Part shown: positions 44,233 through 56,254 of the stretch, piece by piece
How the letters are laid out: every line of letters starts with the position of its first letter
How positions within the stretch are numbered: position 1 is the stretch's first letter
Assembly: GCA_021292105.1 (NCBI GenBank)
Contig: CM037864.1
Coordinates: 41,964,514 to 42,028,513 of the forward strand
Direction: 5' to 3'
Length of the DNA: 64,000 nucleotides
DNA from: Anadara kagoshimensis
Taxonomy: Eukaryota > Mollusca > Bivalvia > Arcoida > Arcidae
Translations under genes and position numbers: made by a program
The notes under the pieces: model-generated
Told to the model about the DNA's origin: nothing
The model's database searches: none
The model's input: only the letters and a program-made list of their open reading frames with translations

Positions 44233-45232
44233 NNNNNNNNNNNNNNNNNNNNNNNNNNNNNNNNNNNNNNNNNNNNNNNNNNNNNNNNNNNNNNNNNNNN
44301 NNNNNNNNNNNNNNNNNNNNNNNNNNNNNNNNNNNNNNNNNNNNNNNNNNNNNNNNNNNNNNNNNNNNNNNNNNNNNNNNNNNNNNNNNNNNNNNNNNNN
44401 NNNNNNNNNNNNNNNNNNNNNNNNNNNNNNNNNNNNNNNNNNNNNNNNNNNNNNNNNNNNNNNNNNNNNNNNNNNNNNNNNNNNNNNNNNNNNNNNNNNN
44501 NNNNNNNNNNNNNNNNNNNNNNNNNNNNNNNNNNNNNNNNNNNNNNNNNNNNNNNNNNNNNNNNNNNNNNNNNNNNNNNNNNNNNNNNNNNNNNNNNNNN
44601 NNNNNNNNNNNNNNNNNNNNNNNNNNNNNNNNNNNNNNNNNNNNNNNNNNNNNNNNNNNNNNNNNNNNNNNNNNNNNNNNNNNNNNNNNNNNNNNNNNNN
44701 NNNNNNNNNNNNNNNNNNNNNNNNNNNNNNNNNNNNNNNNNNNNNNNNNNNNNNNNNNNNNNNNNNNNNNNNNNNNNNNNNNNNNNNNNNNNNNNNNNNN
44801 NNNNNNNNNNNNNNNNNNNNNNNNNNNNNNNNNNNNNNNNNNNNNNNNNNNNNNNNNNNNNNNNNNNNNNNNNNNNNNNNNNNNNNNNNNNNNNNNNNNN
44901 NNNNNNNNNNNNNNNNNNNNNNNNNNNNNNNNNNNNNNNNNNNNNNNNNNNNNNNNNNNNNNNNNNNNNNNNNNNNNNNNNNNNNNNNNNNNNNNNNNNN
45001 NNNNNNNNNNNNNNNNNNNNNNNNNNNNNNNNNNNNNNNNNNNNNNNNNNNNNNNNNNNNNNNNNNNNNNNNNNNNNNNNNNNNNNNNNNNNNNNNNNNN
45101 NNNNNNNNNNNNNNNNNNNNNNNNNNNNNNNNNNNNNNNNNNNNNNNNNNNNNNNNNNNNNNNNNNNNNNNNNNNNNNNNNNNNNNNNNNNNNNNNNNNN
45201 NNNNNNNNNNNNNNNNNNNNNNNNNNNNNNNN
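44233..45232. other. Assembly gap of exactly 1000 N
   Basis: A placeholder-size scaffold gap. The left side is inside the 174-bp satellite; the right side is different sequence. ORFs crossing it are meaningless. Confidence 1.
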
Positions 45233-46396
45233 TTTTGACTTGTTGGAGGTTTGCCATGTCAAAAATGAAAAAGGGTTTTAGTGGGCAAAATTGTGGGGGT
45301 TTGCCATGTCAAAAATTATAAGGGGTTTAAGTGGGCTGCTTAGTTTGACCAAAAAGCGCAGGACAGTTGCCAAAATGGTGTTCCGACAATATAAATGTTA
45401 TACTTATAGCAAATTGTGCTTATAATACATGTGGCTTAGACGTACGCCGAAGAGTTAACAAATGGTACCCTAACACTTGATCAAATGTTGCCGTAGACGT
45501 GTACAGAAGAAGTGTCAGAAGGGTGCTTAGATAATATAGATGTTGAATTTGAATGATCAAGTTTATGAATTTTTGTGTGGCCCTATCTCATTAAAATTTT
45601 TCTTACAGACAAAATGTATTTTAGACATGCTAAATGTTTTCTTGAGATGGTCCAAATTTGTTAACAATTACTGTTGCCACTTTTTAACAAGGCAAAGCAT
45701 TTGTTTCTAATTTGATGAGTCTGACATGTTAGTTAAGAGTGTTTCAGGAGTACGACCGACCTTAACCACTTTCCATTAATCTCAAAATGAGATATAAAAA
45801 ATGGGGAGGGACAGGTTAACAAAAAATATCTTAAATAAAAAAAGGGGACATTTAAACAAAAAGTGTCCTCTGTCATATTTACATAATATTAATAACCGTG
45901 TCAGGGGTACCGGTATGTGTAAATATTGTCTACAATACAAGATATAAAATTTTAAAATTTATTTCTAAAGATTTTAAAATTAATCTAAAGATCTAACGGA
46001 TTATACTGTTTAATTTATTAACTATAAATTTGCAAATTGGTGAAGATATATTCAGTTTTATTGTATTGGCTTATCATCTATTTTTAAATACGCCTTCTAC
46101 TTTCGAAAATGAAATTAAAATTTGTGATGTATAAACAATGTATATAAAATAGCCTTGTATGTACATGCTGTATAAAAGTGTCTCATAAGCCAATGCACTT
46201 TGGATCGATATTTTTTGTTGCTGTAACTGTGTTAATTTTATTTTGATTGAAATTTGTCACCATAAATTTTTATTATTATTATTATTAAATCTTAACTAAC
46301 ACTGGATTATCTAGCAATTTGTGCATATGTCATATATGCCTATTAAAATCTGTAAAACAGGCCTCCAACGACAACATCGGGTTCATACAAAATTAT
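45233..46396. other. AT-rich intergenic DNA, no gene seen
   Basis: Begins with two partial copies of a short repeat containing GGTTTGCCATGTCAAAAAT (about 45246 and 45298). Otherwise unremarkable. Confidence 0.4.
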
Positions 46397-46402
46397 AGAT
46401 AA

Positions 46403-46441
<39 letters not shown>

Positions 46442-46442
46442 A
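46397..46442 (+). repeat. AAAT microsatellite
   Basis: About eleven AAAT tetranucleotides. Confidence 0.95.
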
Positions 46443-47796
46443 GATAAGTATTAAAATAATTATATTTGTCAGGCTGCATTGTTTTAGTTTTCGAAAAATG
46501 CATTATTTTACCTCGGGGAAAACAAATGTTATGCAAATGTGGTGATTGCACCGTTCGTGAATGAAACTTCAGTGTCTAGATTGCAAATCTTTAGTGCAAA
46601 AAAAGCTTCAAGAAAATCTATATTACATACACATATGTTACAACATTGGGATTTTTTTCAATTTACATTTCAAGGAAAGTTTGTTTTTTCTGTAGGTAAT
46701 TGTTTCAACAGCAACGACAAAAATCTTCGATCTAAAATGTATAAAAATGTTATCAATAAATTCTTTATCAATAAAAAAAAATCTATTGATAAAATGAAAT
46801 AAAATATTCAATCAAGTCATGTATTTTGTAAAATTTTACTGCAGTTTAATTCATAAAAACTCGTTTTGCTTAACTGTTTTCATTCAAGTTGGAGACAAGA
46901 CCTAATAAAACAAGTCATTAATCACGCGGATGTTTAATTAACCTCCTGAATAATAAATTCATTTTATTCTTGCACTTTTTATCTAACAAATATAACTGTA
47001 AATTTAGATTATAAACTGCATTTTTATACATCAAAATCTCAACTTTGCTTTTTTATCCGCAAACACCTGTCCTGCACGGTCCATCAATTAGTTTAAGCCC
47101 CGCCCACTTACCTATTGTGTCAGCACCTGCCGCCGCGTGTGCTTAGCACGCGTAAAGCTATCTTTGAATCGATTAAGATATTCACCTTTGATTGCTGAAT
47201 TTATGGCGACATAGCAACGCATATAAATTTGAATAAATGTCCCCAAAACATAATTGTCATTAGGGGATCATATGGACAGATTTTTTTTTACCTTTTCATA
47301 AAAAAATAAAAAGAAAAAATAAGACGGAACAAAGGAAAGGTTAAAGTATTTCAGAGCATTAATGGGGACAATGCTTTTAGATAACGACTTCGTAATTATA
47401 AACGTGATAATATCCAGCATTACAAGGCAAAGCCAAAAGGTTGCCATTAATAACTTCCATCAGAATGTCAAAATGCCGAAATATTATTCCCCGGCAAAAT
47501 TTAAGAACATACTAACGCTATACGTCGCTTTTCAATCTAACCCTATCAATTTTCAGATGAGATAAACTTTTCTTAGCAGTTTTTTTTCGTAATCTATCAT
47601 AATATGTAAAAACACACACGCGCACATCTATCATTTGAATTTAGTCTGTTTGTACCTTTGCATATATAATGAGTATTGATTTTTGAAGCCGAACTGTCAT
47701 TCCTTCACGGAGAGGCACTAACGCCCCAGAGTAATGAAAAAAATCCATTCGAATTGACAACTTATGAATTTGATTTTAATTAAGTGTTGATTATGA
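46443..47796. other. AT-rich intergenic DNA with a short GC-rich block
   Basis: 47060-47160 stands out with CCTGTCCTGCACGG, a GC box (CCCCGCCCAC) and CACCTGCCGCCGCGTG. No gene is attached to it. The ORF at 46539-46802 is AT-driven and Lys/Asn-rich at its end, with no family signal. Confidence 0.35.
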
Positions 47797-47831
<35 letters not shown>

Positions 47832-47852
47832 ATTAACATAAATAAATTAATA

Positions 47853-47887
<35 letters not shown>

Positions 47888-47888
47888 A
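47797..47888 (+). repeat. AAAT microsatellite
   Basis: About twenty AAAT units with short interruptions (TTAACAT, TTAATAT). Confidence 0.95.
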
Positions 47889-48342
47889 GTTTTATAAATT
47901 TTAGACTGGTTAATTTCATAATACATGTATATGGATTTTGTATAATACCATTTCATGCTAAAAACCAATAATGTATAAGCTTAACAGAGGGAACGGATGT
48001 TCAAAGAAAACACAGCTCAACAAGTCTTCATGGGATCCTTTTGCACGTATAAAGGGTAATTATATGCAGCAAATTCAGCTTTAAACACTTAGTTAATCAT
48101 GTGCTGGCAATGGCTCAATATAATCCACTTACAGCTTAAATGCGTGGAATTTGGTCATGGAATTTTAAGTTTACTAAATGACGAACTGATGGATATAAAG
48201 TTTTAACGAAAAACGGGTGCTTTCATTTGTCTTCAAATCTTTGCTATCTTCAATGCCTGACCCAGACTTGGAGATGGGTAGTAACAACACTCGGCAAACT
48301 GGACGTTGGTGATGTTTATTTTAACATTAAAAGATGACATGG
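47889..48342. other. Intergenic DNA, no gene seen
   Basis: AT-rich with no coding or repeat signal. It ends at the hAT target duplication CTCTGATC (48343-48350). Confidence 0.4.
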
Positions 48343-48766
48343 CTCTGATCCAGGCATGGGGTAATCGTAATCGAGTAATCGTAATCGATTGTAATGATTA
48401 CTTTTTTTAAAGTAATCGACAGTAATCTGTAATCGAAGAGATTTTCGATTACTTGAAATCGTAATTTAATCGATTACAGTGAAATTTGTGGCTGTAATTA
48501 TAATTACTTTTTCGATTACATTCGATTACTTTATACAATTTATTGTCAATTTTTACAATTAGAAATACTAGTAGAGCACAAAATAGTCATAGAAATCATG
48601 CATTAAAAAGTTAATTTTTGTGTCTTTGTCAGACTGTTAAACACAATTTTTCTACACACCCCAATTGCCCCTAAGGGTATATATAGGTTTACTTGAGTAT
48701 ATAATAAGTTGAAATCTGTTCACTGTGTTCTACTATCTGGAAGATTTTAGTATTCAGTGTAAAACT

Positions 48767-48901
48767 ATGTCTTGGAAAGACCACTTTGTACTGCCAAATG
48801 ACTGGCCACCATTGGGAAATGTTAGACTACAATGCAAGTATTGTAGTTCATATATATCTGGAAATGTACAAACAACATCCAATTTTTCAACCCATATCAA
48901 G
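48767..48901 (+). CDS. BED-type zinc-finger exon of hAT transposase
   Basis: The reading frame from the Met at 48767 encodes SWKDHFVLPNDW, then CKYCSSYISG, then NFSTHIK, giving C-x2-C and the first His of a BED finger with the aromatic residues before it. The open frame starts further up (48725), but this Met begins a typical BED N-terminus. A consensus splice donor follows directly (AAG, GTAAGC at 48902), so the second His must lie in the next exon, which I could not place with certainty. BED fingers bind the transposon ends. In this copy the exon is separated from the last exon by only about 440 bp with GA repeats, so the transposase core is gone. Confidence 0.65.
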
Positions 48902-48964
48902 GTAAGCTTTGTATAGTTTTTATTGTCATTTTATTGTCAAATATTTGATACTGATAACAAACAT

Positions 48965-49066
48965 GAGAGAGAGAGAGAGTGAGAGAGAGAGAGAGTTAGT
49001 TTTATATGATATTAAAAAGTTTGTTTTTTTGTCATCATTATTTTATATTACAGTATCAATTGTTGT

Positions 49067-49098
<32 letters not shown>

Positions 49099-49165
49099 TG
49101 TTTATAATTTTATATAAGAAAAAAAGTTTGTTGAAAACAGACTACATTATTTCATATCAGAATAT

Positions 49166-49217
<52 letters not shown>
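48965..49217 (+). repeat. Three GA microsatellite runs in the hAT intron
   Basis: GA runs lie at about 48965-48995, 49070-49098 and 49171-49217, separated by related sequence with AGTTTGTT and ATTATTT, suggesting local duplication of about 100 bp. Confidence 0.85.
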
Positions 49218-49218
<1 letters not shown>

Positions 49219-49339
49219 AGACAGGAGGTAATGTTGTTTTTATAGGGTAATTAAGTGGCTTAACTGCAGATAATGACATGTGAAGTGTGAACTCCCTATT
49301 GTTATATGAGTAGGTAGCCCCAGTGAGAACATAATTCAA

Positions 49340-49768
49340 ATGGCCTTTTACTGTTACACCAATGCAAGAAAAGCAAAAATTCAAAGCCCTATCACTCAAC
49401 AAAGCGATTCAGAAGATTCACCACCACAGAAAAAAACAAAACTTGATGAAAGTCAGCTATTTAGCTTCATGACCCCCAAGAAAAATCGATGTAGGGCTGT
49501 GTCTGGTGATGCAATTAGACAGGAAGTGACAATGTACCTCAATGAGCCTTGTGTTGAATCTACAGATGTCCTTTCATATTGGAAAGAAAATGAAAATATC
49601 TACCCATGCCTTGCAACTCTGGCTAAGCGTTACCTCTCCATTCCAGCCTCTTCGGCCCCTGTGGAACGGTTATTTAGTATTGCCGGAAGAATCTTTCGCC
49701 CCGACAGATGCAGATTAAATGATGAAACATTTCAAAAGTTAATGATGATTAAATGCAATGCAATGTAA
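49340..49768 (+). CDS. hAT transposase C-terminal dimerisation-domain exon
   Basis: A 142-codon frame. It contains a basic nuclear-localisation-like PPQKKTKLD near residue 30, then the hAT C-terminal family pattern: VLSYWKENENIYPCLATLAK followed by RYLSIPASSAPVERLFSIAG and FRPDRCRLNDETFQKLMMIK. This region mediates transposase oligomerisation and contributes the last part of the RNase H-like fold. The DDE catalytic residues upstream are absent. The frame is intact to a TAA at 49766-49768, and the subterminal repeats begin soon after. The upstream limit is uncertain: the Met at 49340 may not be the start, because an unidentified acceptor should join it to an earlier exon. A product from the BED exon spliced to this one would bind and dimerise but not cut. 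Confidence 0.85.
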   Translation: MAFYCYTNARKAKIQSPITQQSDSEDSPPQKKTKLDESQLFSFMTPKKNRCRAVSGDAIRQEVTMYLNEPCVESTDVLSYWKENENIYPCLATLAKRYLSIPASSAPVERLFSIAGRIFRPDRCRLNDETFQKLMMIKCNAM

Positions 49769-50146
49769 TTGGCAGAAGATTTAATGCTTCACAATTAGAA
49801 TAATGTATATATGTTCAATGATTAAATATAATCCATCCATCACAATTTCTTTTTTTTCTGTAATATCAGTATTTCTGATATACCAGTAATACTTAGATAA
49901 TGATTGAATAAAAAACCTCAAATAATCGATTATTAATCGATTACATCTCCTAAAGTAATCGATTGCAATCGATTACAGGACAAAACTGACTGTAATCGAT
50001 TAATAATCGATTACACAAAAATACCCTAAGTAATCGATTATTAATCGATTACATTTTTGAGTAATTGTGCCCATGCCTGCTCTGATCCTTCGAACATTTT
50101 TCAGAAGTTATTTCATATTTATTTTCTGTAAACGTTCACTTATAGC

Positions 50147-51210
50147 TACGGACGTCTTGGTGCAAGTACAAAACATTTGATTGGGACACCAAACCTCACT
50201 CAGTTAAGTTTTTTCATATTTACATGTATTTAGCTGGGGAGTGAGTGAGTGAGTAATGGTGTTTAACGTCCCAGTCAAGAATATTTCACTTATATCGAGA
50301 CGTCGCCAGCTATAGGCGAAAGTGCAGAAATTTTGCCTGTGCGTTGCGCTTATGGCATTATACAGCAGGGTTCTTTATCGTGCCATGCCTACCAAGACAC
50401 GGGACCTCGTTTATTTTAAGTTCCCATCCGAAAGAACCGTGACTTTCATTTCGTAATGCCGAGTGCTTGGCGAAAGAACAGTCACTACCCACTTTCAAGT
50501 CTTGGGTCAGACCCGGCCGGGGTTCGATCCCACGACCTCCCACTTACGGAGCGAGCACTCTACCAACTGAGCTACCGCAGTGGTATATTTAGCTGGGGAC
50601 GTCTTGATGTAAGTACAAAACAATTGATTGGGACATTAAACCTCACTCAGTTAAGTTTTTTCATATTTACATGTATTTTCTGTAAACGTTCATCTAGCTG
50701 GGGACGTCTTGATGTAAGTACAAAACATTTGATTGGGACATCAAACTACACTCAGTTAAGTTTTTTCATATTTACATGTATTTAGCTGGGGACGTCTTGA
50801 TGTAAGTACAAAACATTTGATTGAGACATCAAACTACACTCAGTTAAGTTTTTTCATATTTACATGTATTTAGCTGGGGACGTCTTGATGTAAGTACAAA
50901 ACATTTGATTGAGACACCAAACCTCACTCAGTTAAGTTTTTTCATATTTACATGTATTTAGCTGGGGACGTCTTGATGTAAGTACAAAACATTTGATTGA
51001 GACACCAAACCTCACTCAGTTAAGTTTTTTCATATTTACATGTATTTAGCTGGGGACGTCTTGATGTAAGTACAAAACATTTGATTGGGACACCAAACCT
51101 CACTCAGTTAAGTTTTTTCATATTTACATGTAATTTCTGTAAACGTTCATCTAGCTGGGGACGTCTTGATGTAAGTACAAAACATTTCAAGTGATTAAGA
51201 CATCAACTAC
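50147..51210 (+). repeat. 88/105-bp minisatellite related to a SINE tail
   Basis: Units begin AGCTGGGGACGTCTTGATGT and continue AAGTACAAAACATTTGATTG, ACTCAGTTAAGTTTTTTCAT. GACGTC lies at 50598, 50703, 50791, 50879, 50967, 51055 and 51160: steps of 88, and twice 105 where TCTGTAAACGTTCATCT is present. The first unit (50147-50240) is separated from the rest by the SINE. Confidence 0.93.
50241..50585 (-). mobile_element. Complete tRNA-derived SINE with 14-bp target duplication
   Basis: The duplication TATTTAGCTGGGGA lies at 50227-50240 and 50586-50599. On the minus strand the head is tRNA-like: TAGCTCAGTTGGTAGAGTG (A box, 50556-50575) and GGGATCGAACCCC (B box, 50519-50531). A body of about 200 bp follows, then GGGACGTTAAACACCATTAC and an ACTC tetranucleotide tail. 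The perfect duplication and intact promoter suggest recent LINE-driven insertion. Confidence 0.92.
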
Positions 51211-54200
51211 ACTCAGTTAAAGTGTTTTTCTTACTTATATTTTGTAAACGTCCACGTAGCTAACTAAGTAAAAAAAATTAACTTTGACATAAAACTTTAT
51301 TCAATAAAAAAAATCTAGGTAGTCTTTTTAGCTTCACAGCAAACAAGAGGTCATACCAAAATCTTAAACTTGATAGGGAGTTGGAAATGTGTCATCACGC
51401 TTATATTTGGGCTTTCTTTTTAACGAGAGGTCATTTCAAAAGTTTGTTAAGGGATAGAAATGTGTCATCACGTCCATATTACAAAACAGTATTGAAGGAA
51501 ACCATGGCGTTATGGTCCACAATCCAAGATATGCCATTGCATAAAAGTTATGTATTTTTGCGGTTTATGACAACTGAAACGACCTTTTAAATCCCTAAAT
51601 ACCATTCAAAATCATTATGACAAAGATAATACCACTGAAAAGAATTCAAAATTTAAAATGGCATATTTATATATTTCGTGGTAGGGTCATAAAGTAAATT
51701 TATATTTAATTTTTTCACAATAAATGTTATTGAATAAAGAAGCCGGTTTTATAGTTCAAATTCCATACAAAAAATAATGTACAGTTAAAAATTAATATCA
51801 ACATTCTGTATGGTTGAAAGGAGAGCTCTTTGACGACAGAGGTATAAAAAGTCTATATAAGCACGCGCCAGGCACGTGTTATGAATATCAATGAGGTCTT
51901 TTTAAATACTGTTTCCTAAATCCCAACTGATATTAGGAGATGTAATTGCTATTTTTATCATCGATTGAGCCCGGATAAAGTGATTTATGGTTCGGATATA
52001 TATTTGTACCTACGATTTCATTTGATAAAATTTTAAATTGTAATTTGAAATTTGAAAAACGTTTTGATTTAATTGGACAATTAACTAAACATTTCAGTTC
52101 ATGACCTATCCTTTGTTGGCTTTAATTTCCCAATTAAACATGTCTTGGATGACTTTTAAAAAGGGAAAATGGGGTCTTTTCGTACTCATTTCTAACCGAA
52201 TTAATAACTAAATGTAACTGAATGAAATCGAACTGAAATGGAAACATAAAAAATTTAAAAACTTTATTTAAAACTCTAAAACATATATTAGAATTTGAAT
52301 AAACGCTAGAAATGTACTCCTGTCTAAGCTCAATCGAATCGGGGACAAGGGTATTCTTGAGCTGAATAGTCAAATCGTGTATGGTACCGTGCCACAAACC
52401 AAAACCTATTTTTAGGTACGATGGTTAAAGCATTTAGCATACTGTTCATATAGCCAAACATTTTCTGAGGTACAATGGTTAAAGCATGTAACGCATCTTG
52501 CCACTATAGCTAAAACATTTTATCTAGCGGACCCTTTTTGGAAAAAAAAAAACCCACCGTAAACCTATTGGACGAAAAATTTAGGGTTTATTTTAAAATA
52601 TGCATCTGGAAAAAGGTGATACCGGAGATCATAAGACTCCTACGGTAAATCAATATGTTTTAAAAGCAGGTCGTGTGCACGGTTTTAAAATGGATCACTT
52701 CTGTAAAATGTACAAAGAGATAGGGAAATCTGAAGCTTTATCAATTCTTATTTAATGAGACAAGAGATTAAATCAGTTTATCTACGGAAGCCCGTCAGTG
52801 CCAATTGGAAAGTAATTGCTTTCGTGTTATCTCGCAATGATATTTCTGAAAGTACGACAAAAAGCTTTTATAATAAACCAAACTATGGCACTGTTTACAA
52901 CACCCAATACGAATACATTAAACTTCGTTTTATGCCCTTTGATAACTTGGCCACCTCGCTTATTACCGAATTATTTGTGAAGTCCCAAAATCAATCTTTT
53001 CCATGCTTTTCTTTAAACGCCTCCTTCAATATATCATCAAAAGCCTAAAAAATGCAAAAATGTGACTGAAAATGTTGGCAATGAATTGCTTTTTTACTGT
53101 ACTTGATTTGCAGCAATGAACGATCTTTTGCACATTGCATTATTACGATAAAATATTTCATTCTCTTGGAAGATAATTATGTTATTGTACAATTTATTGA
53201 AACCATTGTATTTTATTTTTTCATTGTTTGCAACACTTCGTGTTGTTTTTCATTGTTATTGCATTTTTGTACTTAAACATGAAATGGACTGTTCTTGCAT
53301 TATAAACAGCCGTGTCAGATCATTGTAATTGGCGTTAACGGGGCTCCGTATAATTTTATCTTGCCTTGAGCACAAACGAAAATTAATCCAAGCTCATTCA
53401 CACTATTATTTATCTCTTAGTGTGAGTCATACATACATATCACCCATATTTGTCATAATTTTCACGTTTTTGTGTATACGCGTGTCAAGTTCTATAATGT
53501 CTGTTCAACTCTTAAATCATATCATTTATGCTGTTAAAAAGTTTTTTTTCGCTTAATTTAACATTTATTAAGCTCGCTATTGAAATCAATAAAAAGCCAT
53601 TTTGTGGCATTTTGGCGCCGTTAAGACTTTTGTTGAACACTTATCTTTGGTGGCCAAGTGGTACAGTGTTTTCTACGATTATGGTCAAATTGTGTCGTGT
53701 GCATGATACCAGTATTTACGAATAGCCACCAGCAAATAGTTTCTGGTAAACAAAAATCTCCAAAATATCTAAAAAAAATTCTACACAGATATCCTTGAAA
53801 TAATAATTAAAATCCATTGATAACGTCCATGTTACATTAGAAATAGTAACGTAATGAAGTAGGTTAGAGTTCCTTTTGTACCCCCCCACCCATTATATTT
53901 TATTTTATGTAAAATTTTTGAAAAGTAATTTTTTTCACAGAAATGTACAAATTAAAATAGCTTGAATCTGTCATGTTTAAACATTTTCAGACAAAATAAA
54001 AGTTTTAGTGAATTGTACAAATGAAACCCGTTCCATGAAGCATTCTTAAAAGTTCCAATTTTCTTGATTTTGAAAAGGAAACTGAGCTGAATACTCTGCA
54101 GCCATTAAAATAGTGTATTTCTGCACTGGCGGATATTGTTTAGTGGTTTTTGCAAAATGACAACAACGTCATTTCAGGCAATGTCGCATTTTTAACGCAT

Positions 54201-55185
54201 GATTTTTACGTCAAAATTGTATGTGAAGTTGTAATAATAATACCTATTCAGTGAATTTATGACAAGATGCAAGATTTAGTGATGGGTTTTCATCATGGCA
54301 GCCTTCGTGACACGTGGCATTTCCGACGAGTGTAGAACAATCACTGCCTTGAACAGGCACCAAGTCGTGGACTAAACACAGCGTACCCAATCTAGAACGC
54401 ATGGCCGAAGAAAAAACAGCTCCAACAAATCTTGAAAAATCGAATGTTATTACACAATGTAATTAAATTGAAGTGACTATTTTTATGATCTTCTATTTTT
54501 TGGCGCCAAAACTAAAAACGTATTTGTTATAGGCAACACGTGGCTGAGATGATTATCATTAATTAGGAAATATATTATTCAAAAATATGCGACATCCGAA
54601 TAAACACGGAAGTTGGGTCTTTATTTCATCTCGTCAGCGGAAAAGATCACATTTTAATGTTTAAGAGAGACGATTAAAACAATGTACACCGATTTGTAAT
54701 ACACATCGATCCAGTAAATGATTTTTCACTTCTTGTAAACTTACTTGAAGCCAGATGAAATTGATAGGAACAAACCATATATTAACTACTGAACACAAAT
54801 ACAAAAGCATTTCTAAAACGTTTCATATTAACTTGTACCTCCATCCCAAGACCTGCTTTTTCATTAGTACCTCGATTCTAGCCTTTTCATCAGTTCATCC
54901 CTCGATCAGAGAAACGCCTTCTCATCAGTTACTCTAACCCTTGATCTGAAAAAGGTCTTTTTATCAGTCACCACATCCCTCGTTTTGAAAAACGCCTTTC
55001 GTTCTTAGTACCTCCATCCCTCTATCCTTTTTATCAGTCTGTTCCTCGCCTTTGTATATATGTACATTTTAGGTTCTTGTACATAATTCTGTTTTCAGAC
55101 GCGAGAAGGATAAATACGGCCCCATAGAGGAATCGCAGACCACCAGAAGCCTAGTCCCGGTTCATTGCCGACGTCCACTCTATAA
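51211..55185. other. AT-rich intergenic DNA, no gene supported
   Basis: The ORFs here are short and match nothing I know. There are two minor repeats. GAAATGTGTCATCACG occurs twice in a 70-bp duplication (about 51385 and 51457). A degenerate array of about 50-bp units containing TTTTCATCAGT and CCCTCGATC lies at about 54870-55050. Confidence 0.4.
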
Positions 55186-55617
55186 GGGCCCAGTTGTTCG
55201 AAGCTTGATTTGTTTTTTTTTTGCATTATATCCAATATTTTATGATTTTTTAAACACGAAAATGAATTGAATTTCATCAAATTGAAAAAAAATGTTTTAA
55301 AACTGTTGATTCAGTAATGATATGTTAAGTTTTATTGGTGTTTTAAATTCGAGGTAATCACTGATTAAATATATAATCCAGGGGCGTAGCTGGGGTGTTT
55401 ATGATGTGGACGCCTAAAGAAGGCAGGGGGTTTGGGGGCCGCCCTGATGCGAATTTTCGGCCCTCCAGGGCGCTATTTATCAGAATTTTTCTCATAATTT
55501 TATGCTATGCTGTGGTAGTTTTTGTCGTTCTTTTGAGGACTGGTTCATTCTAAACCTGAAGACGAGGTACAAGGGGATCTGATGTTGTATGGCATAAGCA
55601 CTACGAAAACAACACTC

Positions 55618-55831
55618 AATAATACAATTTAATTTATAGCAATTAAATTAATTTATTATATTGAAGTAATTTGGTCAACTTTTCGTCTGCTATTATTTTT
55701 GTCTTAATCATAAGGGGCTCGTCACGTATGATTTCATTCATTGTTAAGCGGCATTCACGCATATAAATCGTGCACGTTCCTCGTGGTCACCTCACTTTGA
55801 TTTTGACCAGAAGGCAAGCAGATCGAAAAAT
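55618..55831 (+). repeat. Split direct repeat A1
   Basis: 214 bp matching A2 at 61343-61556 with very few differences (for example one missing base in GTCTTAATCATAAGG). Confidence 0.93.
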
Positions 55832-56254
55832 TCTGTCAGTGTACCATACAAGATAAGTATTATTATATATAATTTTGTTTTATTAATTCATTTCACTTTA
55901 TTTTATTATCACTTATAAATTAAATTTAATAATTTCTCTCCTATTCACATTTACTTCATTAATGGTCACTCATGTACACGTGGTTTTAAAATCTACACGT
56001 GTTTCATATTATATCTATTCACTCCATCAATTATCATTAACAAACATTTTATTATATCATTTAATATACCAATATAATTATCAAACAAAAGTATTTAAGT
56101 TAAATAATAATCATATCAAATAATTAAATATTATATATATAAAATAAATATTTCACTATTTACATCACAATTTTAATATACATTAATTTAAAATTTCATA
56201 TTAATTGCCTACTATCAATTTGTATCTCCGAAAATAAAAAATCATTTTATTACT
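55832..56254 (+). other. Leader of the Ngaro-like element
   Basis: Extremely AT-rich and non-coding. It contains two CACGTG-like ACACGTG sites near 55977 and 55997. Confidence 0.5.

Larger units (their letters stand above)
48351..50079 (+). mobile_element. hAT transposon, internally deleted
   Basis: The ends are CAGGCATGGG (48351) and CCCATGCCTG (50079), perfect 10-bp inverted repeats. The flank CTCTGATC is duplicated exactly on both sides (48343-48350 and 50080-50087), the 8-bp signature of hAT insertion. Both subterminal regions are packed with ATCGATTAC motifs. The coding remnants are a BED-finger exon and a hAT dimerisation-domain exon; the catalytic middle is missing from only 1.73 kb. 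The perfect target duplication suggests a fairly recent insertion, and transposition would require transposase from another copy. Confidence 0.93.

Noticed and set aside
44125-45321. Long ORFs of 336-398 codons across the N run
   Set aside because: They exist only because N codons are not read as stops.
50517-50580. Functional tRNA gene
   Set aside because: The A and B boxes belong to the head of a SINE with body, tail and target duplication; no complete cloverleaf was supported.
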